Under the pieces are notes generated by a model, which was not told the DNA's origin, ran no database searches, and saw only the letters and a program-made list of their open reading frames with translations. This document shows, piece after piece, positions 9,201 through 15,577 of a stretch of DNA of 64,000 nucleotides (position 1 is its first letter; the number at the start of each line of letters is the position of its first letter). The stretch lies in contig JBGSWN010000253.1 of assembly GCA_041752395.1 (NCBI GenBank), forward strand, positions 1 through 64,000. Reading direction: 5' to 3'. Origin of the DNA: UBA6168 sp041752395 (lineage in GTDB: Bacteria > Bacteroidota > Bacteroidia > Chitinophagales > Saprospiraceae). Made by a program: the position numbers and the translations under genes.

Positions 9201-9285
9201 GGGCTGGCAAAATGGCTTTTATTTGCTCAAAATAGAATTGGAAAATGGCAAGATGATGGTGCAGAAATTGGTGAAAATGCAGTAA
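6238..9285 (+). CDS. Secreted M4 (thermolysin-type) metalloprotease with T9SS tail
   Basis: This is a 1015-residue exported zinc protease. A signal peptide (about 1-22, ending FAHGQ) is followed by an FTP/PepSY-type propeptide (about 40-200). The thermolysin domain follows (about 210-520), with HEFTH at 341-345 and the third ligand Glu365 in GAINESLADMFG. His428 in ADVHTNSSIGN is the transition-state histidine. The region after about 525 is beta-rich, with a CARDB-like start (VPISVQIANQGG), and carries no catalytic motif. The last 75 residues (VLVSPNPTQGMATIKSSG to VQKLVKMQ) form a type A T9SS sorting domain. The protein should therefore pass the outer membrane by T9SS and be released or anchored at the surface as a digestive protease. 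Confidence 0.95.
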   Translation: MKSLKLYSTLVILLAFYAFAHGQTKSISNAYLAKQFSFYENTDANLNHRNFFEVMSKKMHLSAQTEMVLSAEVKGENGYVHYKYKQLYDGIPVFGNTYILHEKDGALISAGGQYSSQVPASTRPSFDANAALAMVKKAMGAVKYADKKPVPTLCFIDPVFPKSSEALLLAYQIDLVSTSPYDKRRMFVDARSGKVISSFPLILQEGVPSTGKTRYYGTRNIITDSLGPQQFVLHDPTRGQGITVSDGSGINFTNTSSTWDLTNDDMDEVALDAHFCTQEFYDLMLEQFGWDGLDDNGKALEAWVHDSGAGAVNAYWDGQFTHYGDGNCLYGPLTTLEVVGHEFTHGVIDYTSNLVYNGESGAINESLADMFGKILERNVDPTNFSWVLSHSFLLSPDAAPFRIMNDPASLDMPDYYKGSLWDDGADVHTNSSIGNLWFTMIVDGKQGVNEAGTPYIVPAIGIDKAGQIVFKVNTAYFTESSNYPQFAQFSVQAAEELYGAGSATALAVAEAWKAVGVTGAPPSSVLNLSVVGSFQYFQTCGVNEFVPISVQIANQGGIAYTPSMNAILTISEDSGNQPDYTMPLTEPLAPGEVLNLTIDDWFMPSDIGFYFVNTDLLFSDTNEDDNYGYSFYDIGETANNMELYVFADPQLCFTSSIEGTVYILNNSCEQISAGTAVTITAEDDNGLVFWTLPYALANDLAGFGGISFLAQIPLTSNSSTVIFKLLYAADVNNDNNEFYSNLTSITPITTDYLNNFNADISQDNTLGVIAFEDNPLIVYNGNSYFGSTGLESDPEFITHCPEYTDNFNNSDNYSGVNSTIRTCVDFSVAQTAMLDFDLALFRNQFAASDNYDYSSMLQAKWSGTGSGSEIIYGQTEGQVVHHSFPLPPYFKGEVELKFYTEIGQFTLDPSYLNSDDFVLLDNLQYKTFFSKTEEENSKEFVLVSPNPTQGMATIKSSGNMKSVRLHDISGRLLMETAVNTTSLDLNMQGWQNGFYLLKIELENGKMMVQKLVKMQ

Positions 9286-9427
9286 GGGCTGTTTTTGCAA
9301 TATAGCTTAACCAAAATGGCAGTTACATTGCAGCTGGATGAAAATTAAAACCTTCTTCGATGTATCTGCTATTTTTATTTTCAAAAAGCGCTATGTTTAC
9401 ACCATTCATTTTCATAAAAAAACAAAC

Positions 9428-10240
9428 ATGAAAAGCCTGACCTACCTGCTGTTTTCGTGCATATTGCTGACTTCTTGTCTTCCTAAAAAGGGTGACGGCA
9501 ACTGGATTCAACTTTTCAACGGAAAAGACCTCAAAGGGTGGAATATTAAGATAACGGGCCACGACCTGAACGACAATTACCTCAACACTTTTCGGGTTGA
9601 AAATGGCGTGCTGAAATGCAGCTACGATAACTACACGAACTTTGACGATAAGTTTGGACATATCTATTACCAGAAGCCTTATTCGCACTACCGCCTTCGG
9701 GTGGAATATCGCTTCACAGGCGACCAAACGCCCGGCGGTGCGGAATGGAACGTTCGAAATAGTGGCGTCATGCTCCACTCGCAACCCGCCAGTTCCGTGA
9801 CTAAGAACCAGACCTTCCCTGTTTCCCTCGAAATGCAGATGCTAGGCGGCCTCAGCGACGGCAAAGAACGCACCACCGCCAACCTTTGCACCCCCGGTAC
9901 CCAAGTCGAAATGAACGGTGAACTCCGCACAGACCACTGCATTGATTCTTCCTCAAAAACTTACGACGGCGACCAATGGGTGGATGTGGAAATGCTCGTG
10001 TTGGGCGATTCGCTCATCCAGCATATCATTGATGGCAAGGTGGTTTTTGAATACAATAAACCCATCGTTCAGGACGACGACGAAGGCATGGTCAAGTACC
10101 TAAATATGGAAAACGACTGGTTTGCACAGCACCGTGGCAAGCCTTTGAAAGAGGGTTTTATTGCCTTGCAGGCGGAGAGCCATCCGGTGGAGTTTCGGAG
10201 GGTGGAACTGTTGGATTTGAGCGGGAAGGTGAAGCCTTAA
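9428..10240 (+). CDS. DUF1080 (3-keto-disaccharide hydrolase domain) lipoprotein
   Basis: The 270-residue protein starts at an ATG that gives a lipoprotein signal, MKSLTYLLFSCILLTSC, with the lipobox LLTS before Cys17; an upstream ATG at 9338 would bury this signal. The mature part opens with GNWIQLFNGKDLKGW, the hallmark of DUF1080, a concanavalin-like fold found in sugar-acting enzymes of Bacteroidota and Planctomycetes. GVMLHSQ and PVSLEMQMLGG are further family motifs. It is probably held on a membrane by its lipid and acts on an oxidised disaccharide or related glycan. Substrate and catalytic residues cannot be named from sequence. It stands alone, downstream of the M4 protease. Confidence 0.88.
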   Translation: MKSLTYLLFSCILLTSCLPKKGDGNWIQLFNGKDLKGWNIKITGHDLNDNYLNTFRVENGVLKCSYDNYTNFDDKFGHIYYQKPYSHYRLRVEYRFTGDQTPGGAEWNVRNSGVMLHSQPASSVTKNQTFPVSLEMQMLGGLSDGKERTTANLCTPGTQVEMNGELRTDHCIDSSSKTYDGDQWVDVEMLVLGDSLIQHIIDGKVVFEYNKPIVQDDDEGMVKYLNMENDWFAQHRGKPLKEGFIALQAESHPVEFRRVELLDLSGKVKP

Positions 10241-10283
10241 GCTTTTCTTTTGTTCCACAACAAATGGGTACGGATTTCATGGA

Positions 10284-10313
10284 ATTGTTTTTGACTTTTT
10301 CCCCTTAAATTTG
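10284..10313 (+). promoter_or_regulatory. Promoter of the first toxin-antitoxin remnant
   Basis: ATTG at 10284-10287, an 18-base spacer, then TAAATTTG at 10306-10313, which fits the Bacteroidota -33/-7 pattern. The start codon of the antitoxin-like gene is 25 bases further on. The same box and spacing recur at 10572-10601. Confidence 0.55.
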
Positions 10314-10338
10314 TTCTCAATAATTCAATCACAATAAC

Positions 10339-10536
10339 ATGACCGTCATTTTTCAAATAGAAGCCATGAGCGAGCTCGATGAAATCAGCCAATGGCTTTG
10401 CAAGCGCAAAATCGTCATCCAAAAGCGGCCTGACAAAAAGATTGGGGCAGATGCATTTGTAAAAAAGCTACGCCGTTACCAAGTTGTCCTGCCTACCGAT
10501 TACCGTTTCAACCGGGACGAAGCCAATGAAAGATAA
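10339..10536 (+). CDS. Antitoxin-like small protein, partner toxin truncated
   Basis: This 65-residue protein (MTVIFQIEAMSELDEIS at the start, ending RDEANER) has the short strand-helix layout of two further small proteins in this island. It ends in the same way as the antitoxin at 10635: both stop with NER and overlap the ATG of a following PIN-type gene by 11 bases. The following gene here keeps only its first nine or so codons, so this is probably an orphan antitoxin. I do not recognise its DNA-binding fold with certainty. Confidence 0.6.
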   Translation: MTVIFQIEAMSELDEISQWLCKRKIVIQKRPDKKIGADAFVKKLRRYQVVLPTDYRFNRDEANER

Positions 10537-10684
10537 AGCCTTCATGGACACGAAGCTCGATTTTTCGGGCAATTGTGTTCTGGATTTTTGCCCTAAATTT
10601 GCACAAGGCATTCAAAACCATAAAAGTAAAAATAATGGTCATTTCAATTCAGCTACAAACTACGGAGGACATCAAACTGCTTGA
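10526..10684 (+). pseudogene. Truncated PIN-domain toxin start
   Basis: An ATG at 10526 overlaps the end of the antitoxin-like gene by 11 bases and begins MKDKAFMDT. This is how many VapC/PIN toxins begin, with the first catalytic Asp at residue 8. After codon 9 the reading frame continues as LDFSGNCVLDFCPKF, which has no PIN character, and it runs into the promoter of the next module. The simplest reading is that a deletion removed nearly the whole toxin and joined its first codons to the promoter at 10572. Confidence 0.5.
10572..10601 (+). promoter_or_regulatory. Promoter of the PIN toxin-antitoxin pair
   Basis: ATTG at 10572-10575, an 18-base spacer, then TAAATTTG at 10594-10601. This is the same box, with the same spacing, as at 10284-10313. 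The antitoxin start is 33 bases downstream. Confidence 0.55.
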
Positions 10685-10862
10685 ACCAGTTTTGAAATTG
10701 CTCCGGCAATCTAAAACCACCTTTAAGGTGCAATCCGCATTTCCACTTGATAAGCCACGCAAAGAAGGCATTCGTCGGATGCTCCAATTAGTGCGGAGCA
10801 ATGAACAGCCCAAAGTGACAAAAATCGAAATACCCACCAGAGAAGAAAGAAATGAACGCTGA
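10635..10862 (+). CDS. Antitoxin of a PIN-type toxin-antitoxin pair
   Basis: The 75-residue protein begins MVISIQLQTTEDIKLLEPV and ends in a basic, glutamate-rich tail (EIPTREERNER). The start at 10635 is chosen because it follows the promoter at a normal distance; an earlier in-frame ATG at 10575 lies upstream of the -7 box. Its last 11 bases overlap the toxin start, the coupling typical of type II modules. The N-terminal pattern resembles small Bacteroidota antitoxins, but I cannot assign a named family. Its role should be to bind and block the PIN ribonuclease and to repress the shared promoter. Confidence 0.7.
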   Translation: MVISIQLQTTEDIKLLEPVLKLLRQSKTTFKVQSAFPLDKPRKEGIRRMLQLVRSNEQPKVTKIEIPTREERNER

Positions 10863-11280
10863 AAAACAATTCTGGGATTCCAATCTTTGGGTCTATCTGT
10901 TTGTTCCCAGTGATGACCCGGCAGATGTTGGCAAGCAAAACAAACTGCTGTCAAGGCTGGAAAAAGAACCCGACATGACCGTTTCTGTGCAGGTTTTGAA
11001 TGAAGTCGCCAACGTCCTGATGAAGAAATACAAGTTCGACGAAACAAAAACGGAAGAAATATTGGATAGCATAGACTATTCTACCACCGTGATTCCGTTA
11101 ACAAAAACCCTCTCCTCCGAGGCGCTGGTATTGAAAAAACAGTACAAAATAAGTTGGTTCGATGCCCTTATTGTAGCCGCCGCCTTGTTCAGTGAATGCG
11201 CCCTTTTGTTTTCCGAAGACATGCAGCACGGCTTGGTCATCGAAGAAAAACTGACCATCCAAAATCCTTTCTTGACCTAA
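10852..11280 (+). CDS. PIN-domain toxin ribonuclease (VapC-like)
   Basis: This 142-residue protein has the full set of PIN acidic residues. Asp9 lies in FWDSNLWVYLF, a Glu in VQVLNEVANVL near residue 47, an Asp in SWFDALIVAAAL near 106, and SEDMQHG follows near 125. PIN toxins cut tRNA or mRNA with Mg ions. The gene appears intact and overlaps its antitoxin by 11 bases, so the pair may be functional. It is the only complete PIN pair in the window; the others are truncated or broken. Confidence 0.85.
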   Translation: MNAEKQFWDSNLWVYLFVPSDDPADVGKQNKLLSRLEKEPDMTVSVQVLNEVANVLMKKYKFDETKTEEILDSIDYSTTVIPLTKTLSSEALVLKKQYKISWFDALIVAAALFSECALLFSEDMQHGLVIEEKLTIQNPFLT

Positions 11281-11298
11281 GATAAACGTCTACCCGCC

Positions 11299-11396
11299 AT
11301 GTCCGAACTCGCCCTGAAACTCATCGCTGAAAACAAAAAGACATAGGCCAAAAGCCTTGACCTTGGGTATTGTGGGCTGACCAAACTGCCCTAATG
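11299..11396 (+). pseudogene. Broken leucine-rich-repeat gene start, copy 1
   Basis: An ATG at 11299 opens MSELALKLIAENKKT, then stops at TAG. Reading on in the same frame gives AKSLDLGYCGLTKLP and another stop. MSELAL.LIA..KKT followed by SLDLGNCGLTE(I/L)P is the usual beginning of the large LRR (often Roc-COR) proteins of Saprospiria. Only about 100 bases survive. A second copy with a different first stop is at 12305. Confidence 0.7.
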
Positions 11397-11437
11397 CTCC
11401 GACTGAACATGAATGGCGGCTATTTGATTATTTACCC

Positions 11438-11445
11438 TAAATTTG
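11438..11445 (+). promoter_or_regulatory. -7 box of the third antitoxin gene
   Basis: TAAATTTG, preceded by ACCC as in the other modules of this island, lies 18 bases before the antitoxin ATG at 11464. No -33 element was found at the 18-base distance seen in the other two. Confidence 0.4.
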
Positions 11446-11463
11446 TTTCTAAAAATAACCGCC

Positions 11464-11736
11464 ATGCAATTGATAATCGAAACGCCGGACGAAAAAGTGC
11501 TCCAAGCAATCGTTGAGTTGCTGCGCCCGTTCAACGTAACTTTCAAGGAAGTCAAAAGCCCAAACACCGCTTCGTCGAAGGAAACGAAAGAAACACCCCA
11601 ACGCCTAAAGACAACCCGGAAATTGGGAATCATGCTGGGCTTGGTAGCTTACATGGCTCCTGATTTCAATGCGCCACTGGAAGATTTTGCACGACGTACC
11701 ACAGCGTTTTCAAAAGCAAGTGCAACTAAAAATTAA
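11464..11736 (+). CDS. Orphan antitoxin-like protein (DUF2281-type tail)
   Basis: The 90-residue protein starts MQLIIETPDEKVLQAIVELL. Near residue 60 it carries the stretch KLGIMLGLVAYMAPDFNAPLED, which resembles the KGxxxMADDFDAPLEDF tail of DUF2281-type antitoxins. In that family the protein normally ends within a few residues and a PIN toxin follows. Here the frame goes on with ARRTTAFSKASATKN and no PIN gene follows, so the end may be frameshifted and the toxin lost. The next gene pair, 11 bases on, is a different (MazF-type) module. Confidence 0.6.
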   Translation: MQLIIETPDEKVLQAIVELLRPFNVTFKEVKSPNTASSKETKETPQRLKTTRKLGIMLGLVAYMAPDFNAPLEDFARRTTAFSKASATKN

Positions 11737-11746
11737 ATTCCTTCTA

Positions 11747-11968
11747 ATGACAACTCAACCGCAATCCATCTACCTGCCCCTACAATTCAACCAAGTGCTG
11801 GAAATCGTCCGGCAACTCGGACTTGCCGAGCGGCGAAACCTGCTTCTTTACCTGCTTGGACTCCAGCCAGACAAGGAAGACCTGACCCTCACCCACCTTG
11901 CCAGCGAGCGCAGCTTGGCGAAAGATTGGCTCACCGACAAAGAAGATGAGGAATGGCAAAATTTGTAA
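11747..11968 (+). CDS. Antitoxin of a MazF/PemK-type pair
   Basis: This 73-residue protein runs from MTTQPQSIYLPLQFNQVLE to LTDKEDEEWQNL. The middle is leucine-rich and helical (LGLAERRNLLLYLLGL). The acidic tail with EDEEW is the kind of segment that wraps a MazF/PemK dimer. It overlaps the toxin gene by 16 bases, indicating translational coupling. The start at 11747 is favoured over 11669, which would overlap the preceding gene by 68 bases. Confidence 0.7.
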   Translation: MTTQPQSIYLPLQFNQVLEIVRQLGLAERRNLLLYLLGLQPDKEDLTLTHLASERSLAKDWLTDKEDEEWQNL

Positions 11969-12288
11969 AAGGCGAGGTGGTCGTCATTCCTTTCCCGTTT
12001 TCGGATTTATCGGGCAGCAAGCGCCGCCCGGCTTTGGTGCTGGCTGACCTGCCCGGCGACGACCTGATTTTGTGCCAAATCACTTCCCAAAATTCACCCA
12101 AAGACCCCTTTGCTATTCCTTTGGTCGCTCCCGATTTCAAAACCGGAAGCCTGCCCATTGCCTCGAACATCCGCCCAAATCGGATTTTTACGGCGGACAA
12201 AAACCTGATTGTCCGGTCTGCCGGGGTTGTTGCTGATGTGCTTTATCTGTCTGTATTCAGTGCGATTACCAGCATCATCCAGCCATAA
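11953..12288 (+). CDS. MazF/PemK family toxin endoribonuclease
   Basis: The 111-residue toxin has the family signature: KGEVVVIPFPFSD at the start, then SKRRPALVLAD, ILCQITSQN, and the later IRPNRIFTADK. MazF/PemK enzymes cut mRNA at short sequence motifs with an Arg and Ser/Thr site; the Arg in KRRPALVL and the Ser/Thr in QITSQ are present. The length is normal and no disruption is visible. It overlaps its antitoxin by 16 bases. It is followed at once by the second LRR remnant. Confidence 0.9.
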   Translation: MAKFVKGEVVVIPFPFSDLSGSKRRPALVLADLPGDDLILCQITSQNSPKDPFAIPLVAPDFKTGSLPIASNIRPNRIFTADKNLIVRSAGVVADVLYLSVFSAITSIIQP

Positions 12289-12304
12289 AAATTAACGAAT
12301 AGCC

Positions 12305-12589
12305 ATGTCCGAACTCGCCCTGAAACTCATCGCTTAAAACAAAAAAACGAAGACCAAAAGCCTTGACCTTGGGAACTGTGGGCTGACGGAACTGCCCCTC
12401 GAACTCTCCGATTGCATTTGGCTGATGCAGTTGAAGTTTTCGGTCAATCAAGTCCGCAATTTTGAGGCTTATTTGTCAAAGGCGGCACATTTTCCTACCC
12501 ATTTTGAAAATGCAGATGCTTTGATTTTATCGTTGGATGGCTCCATTGATAAATTGCTAAAAGACAAGCTGTTCTTGGAAAAATTGTAA
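12305..12589 (+). pseudogene. Broken leucine-rich-repeat gene start, copy 2, with unrelated tail
   Basis: An ATG at 12305 opens MSELALKLIA and meets TAA at codon 11, where copy 1 has GAA. Reading through, the 95-codon frame continues as TKSLDLGNCGLTELPLELS and WLMQLKFSVNQV, then changes to FEAYLSKAAHFPTHFEN and ILSLDGSIDKLLKDKLFLE with no LRR spacing. The frame is otherwise open to TAA at 12587. It looks like the start of an LRR protein joined to the end of some other gene. The first 95 bases or so closely match copy 1. Confidence 0.7.
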
Positions 12590-12599
12590 ATGAAAGTGA

Positions 12600-12633
12600 A
12601 GCGGTGACACCTTTTTTGAAAGGTGTCACCGCT
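12600..12633. terminator. Strong hairpin between convergent genes
   Basis: AGCGGTGACACCTTT and its exact complement AAAGGTGTCACCGCT form a 15-base-pair stem around a four-base loop (TTTG). It lies between the toxin-antitoxin island and the convergent 4-alpha-glucanotransferase gene. No long T-run follows, but the position and stability suit a bidirectional terminator. Confidence 0.75.
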
Positions 12634-12639
12634 CCTATC

Positions 12640-15309
12640 TTACCGTCCCGCCCTGCTCACCATCTCCCGAATCTTCCCATTCAACTCCTCCGCTTTTATC
12701 AACTGCTCCATCGGCAAATGGAACCGGAACCGCCAATAATGCGGTGTAATGGACGGGTCATTAATGGTTTCATCTGAGGCTAATGGTCGGCGCAATTTGG
12801 CATCCATTCCAACCAAATCTTGCACTGGGAAAATGGCCAACATGCTTGGTGAGGCAAGGTGCTGTCGGTCCACTTCTGCAACAATACCAGTCGTGCAATT
12901 TTCTGGTGCGGGACCTTGCTGATGCAAGCCGATATTGAAAAACTGTTGGGCCATTTCATGGTCGTTTTCCCACCAACCCCGAATGGTTGGCATATCGTGG
13001 CAGGAGGGGCTGCAAACCGAGGCATACGGATAGTTTTCAGGCTGCCCGAACTGCACTTGGCCCTTCGGCATCCGTTGTATTTCGAGGGAAAGGATGTTCA
13101 AATCACGCATCACCCCAGCCACCGAGTGAGGAATCATGCCGAGGTCTTCACCGCAGATGAGCATGTTGGTTGCTTGGAGCAGGGCGGGCAGTTTCCACAG
13201 CGCTTGTTGCCGCCAAAACTCATCGTGGCGGACATAAAAATAGTCGTTGTAAATATGCCGGAAAATGCCTTTTTCTTGCTCCGCAAGGTACTTGAAAGAG
13301 CGGGTGCTCTCCAAGGTGATTCGAGGATTGAAGCCAGCCGCTTCCTCAATCAGCAGCACATTGCTTACCAAGCGCATCAGGCCGATTTCCATCTCTTTTT
13401 GTTCCGAAAAGTATTCGTCTTCTGCAAACAACTCCTTGATTTTCAACTGGTTGTCCACAAATTCCTGCATACTGAAAATGCCACCATCTGTTTCTTCCAA
13501 AAAATGTTTGCAAACAAAATCAGCTTCCTCCCCGAATATTTCCTCCAAAAAATGCGCCCGAATATAAGGCGTGGTGTAGCGTTTCAAATCACCGTGCAGG
13601 CCCATGCCGGCCAGCTCCTCACGGGAGTAGGGTAGGCGAGGATTGAACAGGCCGAGCGTCCCCTCCACTTGGTTTGTCGGTATCTGCCAAATTCGGAAGA
13701 AGCCAAGGATATGGTCAATGCGGAGCGCATCGAAATACTCGGCCAGCTTGGTCATCCGCTGCTGCCACCAAGCAAAACCGTCCTTAGCCATTTCCTCCCA
13801 ATTGTAGGTCGGGAAACCCCAGTTTTGGCCAGCCACAGCATAAGCATCTGGCGGCGCACCCGCCTGCCCATCCATATTAAATAGGTGTGGCGCCACCCAA
13901 GCATCGCAGCTCTCCCGGTAAATGCCAATGGGTAGGTCGCCCTTCAGCACCACGCCGTTTTGACGGGCATAATTCGTGGCGCCCAGCAACTGTTTGTGCG
14001 CATGGAATTGGATGAAATAGTACATCGCTACTTCATCGAAAGCCTTGTATTTTAGGTTGCAAAGCTCAGCGACCACCTTGGGCGAGAAGGTGGCGTATTT
14101 GCCCCAATTATGAAAATTCGTGGTGCGGTTCAAGTCCCGTAAATGGCAAAATGCAGCGTAAGGCTTGAGCCAATCGGCGTTACCTTCGATGAAGTTTTGG
14201 GCTTCATGGTCTTTGAGAAAGGCAGCCTTCTCTTGCGCCCAAAGCAGTTCAAAAAAAGCAAACTTTGTATTCAAAACTGCCTCAAAATCAATCGTTTCGA
14301 GCTTGTTCAGCTTCGCAATATCTGCTTTCAGGCGGGTCTCATCTTCCTTCTTTTTCAGCTTCGCAATGGACTGGATATTCACATAAAGCGGGTGCAGCGC
14401 ATATACCGAAATAGCAGCGTAGGGGTAACTGTCCGTCCAGGTTTTGGTGGCGATGGTGTCGTTCACGGGGAGGGTCTGCACGATTTTCAACCCTGTTTTC
14501 ACTGCCCAATCTGTCAGTAGGTTCAGGTCGGTGTACTCGCCGATGCCACAGCCGTTTTCGCTCCGCAAAGAAAAAACCGGGATGGCCAAACCAGCTCCCC
14601 GCCAAAGGCCGGCGGCATAGCGGTAGCTCTCTTCGGTGCGCACCACGGCACAGCCATTTGCCGAAGGAAAAGAAAAGCTCAGGTGGCGGTTGTCACCTTT
14701 TTCCCACTGCACGATTTGCTGCAGTTCTGGGTCGTACATGGCGAATTTGTACGCCATGTCCACCCACTGCGTGCCCCAGTCCAATTCCACCTCCCAGAGC
14801 GGGAAATTCTGTTCAGATAGCACAAGCGGTTTTCTCCAATGGCCAAGCATCTCGTTATTCCCAATGATGCAAAACTGTAGGTGCTGAGGAATGGCGGCGG
14901 CATAAAGTTTAAGGATGATTTTGTTGCCAATTATAGCTCCTTCAGTCGAAGTTGCAGCTTTGGACGTTGGGTTTCTTTTAAAAATGACATCTTTAAAAGC
15001 TGCTGAAAAAAAACTCCGCTCCACCTCAAATTGTGCTCGCCAAAAATCCTGAAAAAAGGCTTGTGTGCAGTTTTCAGGAAAGTCAAGCTGGCGAAAGGCA
15101 CCATGTTCTCCAACTGACCCATTTTGGGTCTGGAGAAAATATTTGTACGCAACTTGCTCGTTTTCAGTAACTTGTACACTACAATACCAGCCCTTGTCGC
15201 CGTAATTTTGGCAAATTACTGTTTCTTCTTTTCCATTCCTTTTGAATTGGATGGCAATCTGTTCCCCTGGCTTTGTGGCGTAGTTGATATGGAAATTGGC
15301 TATCATCAT
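12640..15309 (-). CDS. malQ: 4-alpha-glucanotransferase (GH77, amylomaltase)
   Basis: The 889-residue enzyme transfers 1,4-alpha-glucan segments between maltodextrins in the cytoplasm. The N-terminal 270 residues contain two starch-binding CBM20-like domains (for example FCIIGNNEMLGHWRKPLVLSE). The GH77 barrel follows, with SLRSENGCGIGEYTDL as its opening motif and nucleophile Asp532 in LRIDHILGFFRIWQ. GEDLGMIP holds the acid/base Glu, and SCHDMPTIRGWW is the third catalytic motif. Length and layout match the long, plant-DPE2-like form found in Bacteroidota. No maltose or glycogen gene lies next to it. It converges on the toxin-antitoxin island through a strong hairpin. Confidence 0.95.
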   Translation of the reverse strand: MMIANFHINYATKPGEQIAIQFKRNGKEETVICQNYGDKGWYCSVQVTENEQVAYKYFLQTQNGSVGEHGAFRQLDFPENCTQAFFQDFWRAQFEVERSFFSAAFKDVIFKRNPTSKAATSTEGAIIGNKIILKLYAAAIPQHLQFCIIGNNEMLGHWRKPLVLSEQNFPLWEVELDWGTQWVDMAYKFAMYDPELQQIVQWEKGDNRHLSFSFPSANGCAVVRTEESYRYAAGLWRGAGLAIPVFSLRSENGCGIGEYTDLNLLTDWAVKTGLKIVQTLPVNDTIATKTWTDSYPYAAISVYALHPLYVNIQSIAKLKKKEDETRLKADIAKLNKLETIDFEAVLNTKFAFFELLWAQEKAAFLKDHEAQNFIEGNADWLKPYAAFCHLRDLNRTTNFHNWGKYATFSPKVVAELCNLKYKAFDEVAMYYFIQFHAHKQLLGATNYARQNGVVLKGDLPIGIYRESCDAWVAPHLFNMDGQAGAPPDAYAVAGQNWGFPTYNWEEMAKDGFAWWQQRMTKLAEYFDALRIDHILGFFRIWQIPTNQVEGTLGLFNPRLPYSREELAGMGLHGDLKRYTTPYIRAHFLEEIFGEEADFVCKHFLEETDGGIFSMQEFVDNQLKIKELFAEDEYFSEQKEMEIGLMRLVSNVLLIEEAAGFNPRITLESTRSFKYLAEQEKGIFRHIYNDYFYVRHDEFWRQQALWKLPALLQATNMLICGEDLGMIPHSVAGVMRDLNILSLEIQRMPKGQVQFGQPENYPYASVCSPSCHDMPTIRGWWENDHEMAQQFFNIGLHQQGPAPENCTTGIVAEVDRQHLASPSMLAIFPVQDLVGMDAKLRRPLASDETINDPSITPHYWRFRFHLPMEQLIKAEELNGKIREMVSRAGR

Positions 15310-15345
15310 TGATGAAGTCTATTTTGTTTTGATTCAAAAAGGTTG

Positions 15346-15353
15346 CAAAATTA
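15346..15353 (-). promoter_or_regulatory. Candidate -7 box of the glucanotransferase gene
   Basis: Read on the minus strand this is TAATTTTG, matching TAnnTTTG, 36 bases before the start codon. No convincing -33 element was seen. Confidence 0.35.
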
Positions 15354-15577
15354 TCGAAACAAGTAGAGAATTCATGGAGTAAATTTGAGAACTGCCAACT
15401 GTTTGGCCCAAGCTGCCGATTTGTACTTGAAAAAAAGCCTGGCGAGTACCTGTTTAATTGTTCTAATTGGTTAGTTTTCTGCAAAACCCAAGTTGTTTGT
15501 ACTGATTTCGCCAAGGCTTAAATTTTTGAATAATTTTATGTTTTTTTGCTTGAATTTCGATAAAAAAATTTTAAAAA

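Noticed and set aside
12859..13635. A 258-codon plus-strand frame inside the glucanotransferase gene
   Set aside because: The minus strand encodes the GH77 catalytic residues through this stretch; the plus frame shows no known motif.
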